The notes beneath the pieces were generated by a model. That model was given only the letters and a program-made list of their open reading frames with translations. It was not told where the DNA came from and ran no database searches. The position numbers were made by a program, and so were the translations under genes. Shown here piece after piece: positions 31,950-32,130 of a DNA stretch of 32,130 nt (position 1 is its first letter; every line of letters starts with the position of its first letter). The stretch spans positions 1 through 32,130 of the forward strand of contig CALXWJ010000083.1 in the NCBI GenBank assembly GCA_944392335.1. Reading direction: 5' to 3'. The DNA is from an uncultured Clostridia bacterium (GTDB lineage Bacteria; Bacillota; Clostridia; UBA1381).

Positions 31950-31978
31950 ATTATAGCACATCCTTTAATGTTAGTCAA
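31950..31978 (-). promoter_or_regulatory. Predicted promoter of the ABC exporter operon
   Basis: Minus strand: TTGACT (31978-31973), 17 bases, TATAAT (31955-31950) with an extended -10 TGC just before it. Very strong match. The first ABC start codon is 350 bases downstream, leaving an unusually long leader. Confidence 0.82.
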
Positions 31979-32078
31979 GACTGTCAGCCGAACATATTGC
32001 AGCATTCTTAAATGTAAAAGTAAATTCCAGTTTATATACCAATAATGGATTTAAGTTTGACACAATTTCCTGTATAAT

Positions 32079-32096
32079 AGACATAGCAGTATGTCT
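32079..32096. promoter_or_regulatory. Possible operator before the partial gene at 32117
   Basis: AGACATA-GCAG-TATGTCT is a perfect 7-bp inverted repeat immediately after TATAAT (32073-32078). TTGACA at 32057 is only 10 bases before that box, too close for a normal promoter pair. The position suggests a repressor site for the divergent gene. Confidence 0.45.
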
Positions 32097-32116
32097 GTTA
32101 GAAAGGAAGTTTTTTT

Positions 32117-32130
32117 ATGTCAAAATCTAT
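32117..32130 (+). CDS. Start of a gene cut by the window edge
   Basis: ATG with an excellent ribosome binding site, GAAAGGAAG at 32101-32109, eight bases upstream; only MSKS and two bases of the next codon are visible. A regulator of the divergent ABC exporter is a guess from position alone. Confidence 0.6.

Noticed and set aside
31790..32011. Plus-strand open frame of 73 codons between the ABC operon and the last gene
   Set aside because: It is antisense to the predicted ABC leader and promoter, has no ribosome binding site and its translation resembles no protein family.
32057..32078. TTGACA and TATAAT as a promoter for the gene at 32117
   Set aside because: The boxes are only 10 bases apart, far from the 17 needed; TATAAT may be used with a weaker upstream box.

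Overview
The window comes from a low-GC, endospore-forming, anaerobic Bacillota, almost certainly class Clostridia. It opens with most of the spoIIIA sporulation operon (AC to AH). Ribosome binding sites are strong GGAGG types, intergenic DNA is AT-rich, and much of the gene content (intracellular carbohydrate enzymes, secreted stalk-domain proteins, UroD-like proteins, flavoprotein reductases) resembles gut or rumen Clostridia. I see no rRNA, tRNA, CRISPR array, transposase or phage gene.

Layout. Positions 1-3551: spoIIIAC-AD-AE-AF-AG-AH, closed by a strong terminator. Positions 4141-5712: an Asp23/Gls24-family gene and the tRNA dihydrouridine synthase dusB. Positions 6060-8138: a GH36/raffinose-synthase-like glycosidase with its own promoter. 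Positions 8190-11001: two divergent secreted stalk-domain (copper-amine-oxidase-N-like) proteins. Positions 11427-13568: a heparinase II/III-family lyase. Positions 14011-17803, minus strand: a second, internally duplicated stalk protein, a GNAT_C/NAT_N-type acyltransferase and a membrane MORN-repeat protein. Positions 18052-18819: a SpoU-family RNA methyltransferase. Positions 19042-22351: two convergent UroD-superfamily genes and a divergent AraC regulator, followed by a HGSNAT-like membrane acyltransferase. Positions 23513-25344: a CmpB-type membrane protein, an ACT-domain protein, an unknown protein and an ArsC-like reductase. Positions 25477-27354: a four-gene minus-strand operon of two flavodoxin-fold reductases, a nitroreductase and a DUF1858 protein, with a divergent HxlR regulator. 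Positions 28102-31600: a heterodimeric multidrug-type ABC exporter with a long leader. The window ends in the first codons of a divergent gene.

The most unusual content lies between the genes. Seven copies (five near full length, two divergent) of a 100-175 bp repeat lie scattered through intergenic DNA from 3691 to 25482. In its full form the element carries four consecutive hairpins, and the third stem shows compensatory base changes between copies. Copy orientation strictly alternates (+,-,+,-,+,-,+), so successive pairs bracket cassettes of genes as inverted repeats. One copy supplies the stop codons of both convergent genes that flank it. No copy encodes a protein. It behaves like a non-autonomous mobile element or a structured RNA family; I do not recognise it from memory.

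Other points of interest: a 621-bp in-frame tandem duplication inside a secreted protein; a shared 40-bp motif upstream of both stalk paralogs; abutting divergent promoters between a UroD-like gene and its AraC regulator; a palindromic operator in the HxlR/flavoprotein intergenic region; and an ABC leader holding a short ORF that overlaps an RNA stem. Functional assignments rest on motifs read by eye, without database searches.
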